From: Endozoicomonas gorgoniicola
GTDB taxonomy: Bacteria > Pseudomonadota > Gammaproteobacteria > Pseudomonadales > Endozoicomonadaceae
Direction: 5' to 3'
DNA length: 64,000 bases
Assembly: GCF_025562715.2 (NCBI RefSeq)
Contig: NZ_JAPFCC010000001.1
Location: forward strand, 2,188,501 to 2,252,500
In this document: piece by piece, positions 59,555 through 64,000 of the stretch
How positions within the stretch are numbered: the first letter of the stretch is position 1
How the letters are laid out: every line of letters begins with the position of its first letter
The notes under the pieces: model-generated
Seen by the model: the letters and a program-made list of their open reading frames with translations, nothing else
The model's database searches: none
Told to the model about the DNA's origin: nothing
Translations under genes and position numbers: made by a program

Positions 59555-60150
59555 GCAGTGGACGTCCGGTAGATTGCCTTGTTAAGGCCGCTTTCTACCA
59601 TGAACGCCGCTAATTCTGAATACTGATTTAGATGCTCCGCACAATATGCAGGAAGCACAAAAAGCCCTGATTCGGCGACAAGATTAAGCAAGGCTTTACA
59701 CTCTAGTTGACTCTTGTACTTAAAATGAAGAGTCCAATTATCCTCAAACCAAAGATCTACGCCAAGTTTTGGAAACACAATATTTGGACAATACGTTTTA
59801 TCAAATGAGCTTGCTATGAAGTCACCATAATCTTCTATACCCACATATCGAGAGAACTGAAGTCGCTGTTTGGTGTTTCGACCGCGATATCGATATTTTA
59901 ATGGAGCTTCAATTTGTACAAGGTTACATAAAAACTTCTTAACAGATTCAGTCCAACGTGCCTTCTCTAAATCCGAGGCCTCTTCAATGCGGTCCAGCGA
60001 GTCGCTTTCATATAGCCAATGATCGAATACGGTAATCGCAGCCCAAGAGAAATCAGATTTAGTACAATCTTCATTGTACTTTAGAAGAAATGAAAACCGA
60101 TCTGAAAGACTTCCATTTTCCGACTTAGTGATATTTCGGTAGTTTCTCAT
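59551..60150 (-). CDS. Cassette gene of unknown function
   Basis: About 199 residues from the ATG at 60150 (MRNYRNITKSENGSLSDRFS). The protein contains DFSWAAITVFDHWLYESDSL and LWFEDNWTLHFKYKSQLECK; no family recognised. The ATG follows a cassette-type core GCGTTAAGGCTC by only a few bases, so the leader is very short. A longer frame back to 60216 reads through the IS1380 end and is not native. It is the first cassette of the minus-strand row. Confidence 0.6.
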   Translation of the reverse strand: MRNYRNITKSENGSLSDRFSFLLKYNEDCTKSDFSWAAITVFDHWLYESDSLDRIEEASDLEKARWTESVKKFLCNLVQIEAPLKYRYRGRNTKQRLQFSRYVGIEDYGDFIASSFDKTYCPNIVFPKLGVDLWFEDNWTLHFKYKSQLECKALLNLVAESGLFVLPAYCAEHLNQYSELAAFMVESGLNKAIYRTSTA

Positions 60151-60168
60151 TTGAGCCTTAACGCTTAG

Positions 60169-61888
60169 CCCGAATATTTCATAAATGAGCAACAAGTTCC
60201 GGAAAAAACATCCCATTCTGATTTTTTCGGAGGTCTGTTGCTCTACTGTCCATGAAAAAGGTATTACAACCCGAACTCACCATTAATTCGGATGTTTTTT
60301 GATCAGCACCTGCTTTTTCAGGACAACAGAATTCCCCAACACTCTTTCTGTTGGTCGCTATTTTATTCTGATTGAGTTTATGAAGCTGACTATCCCGGTC
60401 GAGGCAGCGGCATTGAATAAAAGACTTCGGTTATATGCTGCAAAAGCCCTTTTATTGGACAGCTGCGGGGCAAGTGAAGTTTGATTCGGTCTTTATACTC
60501 AACCACTTTAACCGCGACCTTACAAAGTTTTGTGATCACGGTTGATGGCTGTGCCTTTTCCAGCTCCGTACCTTTCAGTGCCTTGGTTCTCAGCTCATAG
60601 TGAAGAACATAAGCAGCGCAGGCGTAAAACATTCTCAGGTGATTTGCCAGAAAGCCTTGATCTGACAAGCGATCACCGGACAAATCACTTTTCAGATGCT
60701 TAATGAAGTTCTCATCCTGCCCTCTGGGACAATAAAGGTCTTCATATATTTCCTCGGGGGAAGCCTCCATCATCGAAGTCACAATAAAGCGGGGATTGTC
60801 GCCTTTCTGGTTGACCTCTGCCTTATAGATTATCCGGGTGTCCAGCCCTTTCCAGCTTTTTGCCTGATAGTCCGTTTCTCCGTAGAGCCTGAGTCGCTCA
60901 GGCTCTGGCATGTTGTTCAGTTTTGCCAGCCCGGTTTTAACGTCGAGAGCTTTCCGCGCTTCATCCAGCAACTCTTTGGCTTTAGGTCGCAAGGCCGTCT
61001 TGTGTCCTGCGCCTTTTCCCAGCACGTAGTCGGAGTGAGGGTCATCCTGAACAACCTGCATTAACTCTGGTTGGGCAAAGTGGCTATCCCCACGAACCAG
61101 TAAATGGGTTTTCGGCCATCTTGTACGGATCAGCTTAATGAGGCGCTGGAGAATAGCTGCATTCTCTCGGCCTGTGGGTGTTTTTCCAGGACGCAGGATC
61201 GAAGTGATCAGCTTGCCGCTGAGCCCCTCAAAGATCATTAAGGGCAAGTAACAGTAGTCTTGATATTTGGCGTTGAACAGGTTCATCTGCTGGCCGCCAT
61301 GGGTGATAGCAGGCGTATGATCCAGGTCGATAATGATGGCTAATGGCGGGTATTCATAACTGCTGATGAAGTGATCAGCCAGTGCTTTGGTCATATTATA
61401 AATATCCCGTTTGGTCATGGACTGACCAAGCCTTGTATACGTTGGAGCGGAAGCCAGATGGTTATCATCGTCCAGTGGGTTTCTTCCATTGGCAAGCTTA
61501 AAGATTGGGTCTTTACGCAGATGGTTGCTGTCGTTTGCATCTTCATAACCACAGGCCATTTGCAAAACTCTTTGGGCAATGAGTTCTTGCAGGGTGTGGT
61601 CGATGTAGGATTGATGACGTTTATCGTCAATGCCGTCAGTCAGCCTGGATATGATACCGCTGTGAAGCATTGTTTCACGTAGCATCAGGGCGCCAAAATC
61701 AGAGGATAATTCTCCGCCATTGAAGTCTGCCCGGATAGTTTTTCCGTTGGAGGGGTGAAAACGAAGCTGTTCTTGTGTAAATTTGTTCATGGCAAGTTCC
61801 GGTTTGCTTCTTCCGAAGCATTTTTTTGGTCGACCCAATTATATCAAGTGATTGGGCGGAACTTGCCTCTTTTTATGAAATATCCGGG
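60169..61888 (-). mobile_element. IS1380-family element, copy 2 (1720 bp, 4-bp TSD)
   Basis: Same length and inverted ends as 29135-30854. The flanking duplication is TTAG at 60165-60168 and 61889-61892. It is inserted in the attC-like core upstream of the first cassette gene, separating the array from whatever lay before it. Confidence 0.93.
60390..61790 (-). CDS. IS1380-family transposase, copy 2
   Basis: A 466-residue DDE transposase starting MNKFTQEQLRFHPSNGKTIR. It differs from copy 1 only in RMFYACAAY (copy 1 has RMFSACAAY). Family motifs IIDLDHTP, LLVRGDSHFAQP and YCPRGQDENFIKHLK are intact. Near identity points to recent transposition. Confidence 0.9.
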   Translation of the reverse strand: MNKFTQEQLRFHPSNGKTIRADFNGGELSSDFGALMLRETMLHSGIISRLTDGIDDKRHQSYIDHTLQELIAQRVLQMACGYEDANDSNHLRKDPIFKLANGRNPLDDDNHLASAPTYTRLGQSMTKRDIYNMTKALADHFISSYEYPPLAIIIDLDHTPAITHGGQQMNLFNAKYQDYCYLPLMIFEGLSGKLITSILRPGKTPTGRENAAILQRLIKLIRTRWPKTHLLVRGDSHFAQPELMQVVQDDPHSDYVLGKGAGHKTALRPKAKELLDEARKALDVKTGLAKLNNMPEPERLRLYGETDYQAKSWKGLDTRIIYKAEVNQKGDNPRFIVTSMMEASPEEIYEDLYCPRGQDENFIKHLKSDLSGDRLSDQGFLANHLRMFYACAAYVLHYELRTKALKGTELEKAQPSTVITKLCKVAVKVVEYKDRIKLHLPRSCPIKGLLQHITEVFYSMPLPRPG

Positions 61889-61892
61889 TTAG

Positions 61893-62653
61893 CAGACCTA
61901 CTTATCCGTAATCTCGCCAGAATTACAGACAAGTACACATTTCTGGCATAATTCCGTACCAGTCCATATAACCCTCAATTCTGCGTGAATTACCTCTTTG
62001 TCAGCATAATACGCAATGTTGAATGCATGCAAAACCCCTGTATCACAAGGGTTACAGCATTTTCCTGTTCAAGGTTGCAAATTAAGCCGACAACAAGTGG
62101 CTGATCAACTGCATCCTCGATTACTTGAAGTAGTCCACGAACTTTATGGCTTTCGCATCAACAATCATAGGCAACAAATGTCGACACAAGCTCCTTTTTT
62201 GTACATTTTGCGAACAAAACACCAAGTATTCAGCCCTCAAACCCACGCTACCGCCACCAGCAACAATGCTGGTCAGGTAAAGTACTGTTGGGCAGCCACA
62301 TCCAAAAGCAAGCCGAAAAATAAAAAACCGATTGTCGTTTATGTCAGTGATGAAATGAATAGCCAAGGTCACAAATGGCCCACTTTTTTATTGCAATCGC
62401 CCACCCTACCCACCGGTAGGCGCTGTATATATAAAAACACATATAACCAGTGTCGTTTATATACCCACCTAACCAACTGATTTTATTAAAAAAACAAAAC
62501 GCCCCCAAAAAACCAAAAAGTGGGCCTTTTTTCAGAGAAGAGAAAGCACAAACGGGGAATATAGAGGCGCTGTCGGAGCCTGTCAGAACGGGTTAAAAAA
62601 TGACGTGGAGGCTAATTCTGATCTAAGTGGCTGAATTTCAGGGGTATATTACG
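61893..62653. other. Region without a supported gene
   Basis: About 760 bases between IS1380 and the tRNA terminator. A 154-codon frame at 62016-62480 has no recognisable domain and ends in low-complexity, AT-rich DNA. I do not call it. GGGC-type short hairpins followed by T runs near 62500-62532 could be a weak terminator. No attI-like site or integron integrase is seen here. Confidence 0.4.
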
Positions 62654-62682
62654 AAAAAAGCCCCGTGAGAACACGAGGCTTT
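62654..62682 (-). terminator. Terminator of the tRNA-Ser operon
   Basis: On the minus strand AAAGCCTCGTG/CACGGGGCTTT pairs around TTCT and runs into TTTTCG. It lies 12 bases after the 3' end of the last tRNA. Confidence 0.8.
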
Positions 62683-62693
62683 AATCTTCAATA

Positions 62694-62784
62694 TGGCGGA
62701 GGGACAGGGATTCGAACCCTGGGTAGGCTATTAACCTACGCCGGTTTTCAAGACCGGTACTTTCAACCACTCAGTCATCCCTCC
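62694..62784 (-). tRNA. tRNA-Ser (anticodon TGA), third in the operon
   Basis: A 91-base gene with encoded CCA. The acceptor stem is GGAGGGA/TCCCTCC, the anticodon loop is CTTGAAA (TGA reads UCA and related codons), there is a long variable arm, and the T arm is GGGTTCGAATCCC. The anticodon stem is ACCGG/CCGGC-type like the copy at 62988. Confidence 0.95.
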
Positions 62785-62840
62785 GCAGGGAATAACGCTG
62801 TTGAAATCAACAACATTACTGAGACTTTAAATAAGTTAAG

Positions 62841-62931
62841 TGGCGGAGGGACAGGGATTCGAACCCTGGGTGGGCTATTAACCCACGCTGGTTTTCAAGA
62901 CCAGTGCTTTCAACCGCTCAGCCATCCCTCC
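62841..62931 (-). tRNA. tRNA-Ser (anticodon TGA), second in the operon
   Basis: A 91-base gene with CCA, the same acceptor stem and T arm as its neighbours. The anticodon stem has ACTGG/CCAGC and the variable arm TGGGTTAATAGCCCA, so it differs from the flanking copies by paired changes that keep the stems. Confidence 0.95.
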
Positions 62932-62987
62932 GCAGAGAACAGTACGGTAAAGGAAACCGTATTGTTTTGCATGCTGCTTGTAAAATA

Positions 62988-63078
62988 TGGCGGAGGGACA
63001 GGGATTCGAACCCTGGGTAGGCTATTAACCTACGCCGGTTTTCAAGACCGGTGCTTTCAACCGCTCAGCCATCCCTCC
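62988..63078 (-). tRNA. tRNA-Ser (anticodon TGA), first in the operon
   Basis: A 91-base gene with CCA and the same fold. It is the promoter-proximal copy. The three genes are separated by 56 bases each and share a terminator, so they are cotranscribed. Confidence 0.95.
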
Positions 63079-63093
63079 GCAGCAACGAGGGCA

Positions 63094-63121
63094 ATATTAC
63101 CTTAAATCCTTTTGCTGTCAA
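63094..63121 (-). promoter_or_regulatory. Promoter of the tRNA-Ser operon
   Basis: On the minus strand TTGACA, 16 bases and TAATAT precede a GC-rich discriminator (TGCCCTCG) and the first tRNA. A consensus -35 and GC-rich discriminator are usual for stable RNA genes under stringent control. Confidence 0.7.
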
Positions 63122-63292
63122 ACCCTTGATATAGAAGAATATATTAACGACCAGACTGGAAAGGAATAATTGCAGGCCGATGAATGATGATTAACCGGTC
63201 ACAAGTTTACAAAACATCACAGTTTCAAAGCTATAGCCCCAGCCTCAGGCTTTGGTATACTGCTTTATATCCCCAATGTGGAGAACAATGAT

Positions 63293-63964
63293 ATGGAACG
63301 CAAGCCAGTTACCCTCGCTTCGGCCGTTGCCCAGTCGGGTACGGGTATCGAAATTAATAAAGTCCTTCGTAATACTTATATGTTGCTGGGCATGACGCTG
63401 CTGTTCAGCGCCGTCACAGCCACTATTGCCATGGCCATGAATATTGGCCACATGACCTCTCTGGTGTTAATGCTGGTTGGCTTTGGACTACTGTTCGTGG
63501 TCAATAAAACCGCAGAATCTTCCAAGGGCATCGTTGCTATTTTCGCCTTCACCGGCGTTATGGGTGCTGCCCTTGGCCCACTTCTCAACTTTTACCTGGC
63601 TCTGAGTAATGGCCCTTCTCTGGTTATGCAGGCACTGGGTGGCACAGCCATTGTTTTCTTTTCGCTGTCTGCTTATGTACTGACGACCCGTAAAGATTTC
63701 TCTTTCATGGGTGGTTTCCTGATGGTTGGCCTGGTGGTTGCCCTGGTAGCCAGCATCGCCATGATGTTCTTCAGCATTCCCGGCGGTCAGCTGGCACTGT
63801 CTGCCGGTATTGTCGTGCTGATGTCAGGTCTTATTCTGTTTGATACCAGCCGTATCATTCATGGTGGCGAAACCAACTATATTCGGGCAACGGTTTCCCT
63901 GTACCTGAATATCTATAATCTGTTCACCGCCCTGCTGCATCTGCTGGGTGCTGCAGACGACTGA
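63293..63964 (+). CDS. yccA: Bax inhibitor-1/YccA family membrane protein
   Basis: About 223 residues with seven hydrophobic segments (NTYMLLGMTLLFSAVTATIA, LVLMLVGFGLLFVV, IVAIFAFTGVMGAALGP and others). The C-terminal signature LSAGIVVLMSGLILFDTSRI with IHGGETNYIRATVSLYLNIY is typical of BI-1/YccA proteins. In E. coli YccA binds and modulates the FtsH membrane protease. I choose ATG 63293 because GGAG lies 9 bases upstream; a GTG at 63278 is possible. It appears intact and is part of the backbone. Confidence 0.9.
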   Translation: MERKPVTLASAVAQSGTGIEINKVLRNTYMLLGMTLLFSAVTATIAMAMNIGHMTSLVLMLVGFGLLFVVNKTAESSKGIVAIFAFTGVMGAALGPLLNFYLALSNGPSLVMQALGGTAIVFFSLSAYVLTTRKDFSFMGGFLMVGLVVALVASIAMMFFSIPGGQLALSAGIVVLMSGLILFDTSRIIHGGETNYIRATVSLYLNIYNLFTALLHLLGAADD

Positions 63965-64000
63965 CCGGATTTGTCGCTATTCCGCTGGCCCTGTCTATGA

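Noticed and set aside
62016..62480. 154-codon frame near the tRNA genes
   Set aside because: Low-complexity end, no recognisable domain and no clear ribosome site.
62665..63105. 146-codon frame with repeated GGGTGIRTLG-type peptides
   Set aside because: It is the antisense of the three tRNA-Ser genes; the peptide repeats only mirror the tRNA repeats.

Overview
This window looks like a chromosomal segment of a Gammaproteobacterium that lives with an animal, most like Endozoicomonas and its relatives. That placement is inferred from the very heavy insertion-sequence load, the eukaryotic-type proteins (ankyrin repeats, a TRAF/MATH domain, a Sel1-type repeat) and the general style of the proteins. 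No 16S gene is present to confirm it. Only the right end (three tRNA-Ser(TGA) genes and a yccA-like Bax-inhibitor-1 gene, about 62.65-63.96 kb) looks like stable backbone; almost everything else is mobile or decayed.

Layout. 1-2.06 kb: 5' part of a large ankyrin-repeat protein on the minus strand, running off the left edge. 2.5-5.8 kb: a small arfA-like ribosome-rescue gene split by an antisense group II intron (intron A, copy 1), then a tyrosine recombinase. 6.7-20.8 kb: a mosaic of nested mobile elements. It holds a panB gene and a small truncated gene that both look like integron-type cassettes, two identical IS66-type elements in opposite orientation, a degraded IS91-like element whose transposase is split by a 3.2-kb insert carrying a secreted TRAF-domain protein and a Sel1-type gene, an IS4-family element, an IS110-family gene and an IS21 remnant. 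20.8-23.4 kb: a second IS66-type element plus a partial tandem copy. 23.4-53.6 kb: an eroded siphovirus-like prophage with lambda-type head and tail genes, lysis genes, a replication module and a serine recombinase. It is interrupted by an IS1380 element and by a stack of group II introns. 53.7-60.2 kb: an ISL3 element inside a small secreted-protein gene, then a row of short minus-strand genes separated by attC-like sites. Several junctions carry 3' ends of group IIC-attC-type introns in the opposite orientation. No integron integrase is visible. 60.2-61.9 kb: a second IS1380 copy.

How it fits together. The elements are nested and several give exact boundaries. Target-site duplications are visible for one IS66-type copy (8 bp), the IS4-type (9 bp), both IS1380 copies (4 bp) and the ISL3 (8 bp). 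Intron A is exactly 2080 bp in three places. One of those copies contains a second group II intron of 1857 bp between its domain V and domain VI, which is a twintron, and another copy of intron A is joined directly to it with no spacer. Other IS copies lack duplications and mark deletions: istA lost its start, and the prophage lost its distal tail genes.

The observations most worth following are the animal-like TRAF protein with a signal peptide, the twintron and tandem intron stack, the integrase-less cassette array colonised by group IIC intron ends, an unrecognised two-gene module beside the serine recombinase (48.86-51.05 kb), and two clusters of short repeats inside the prophage.
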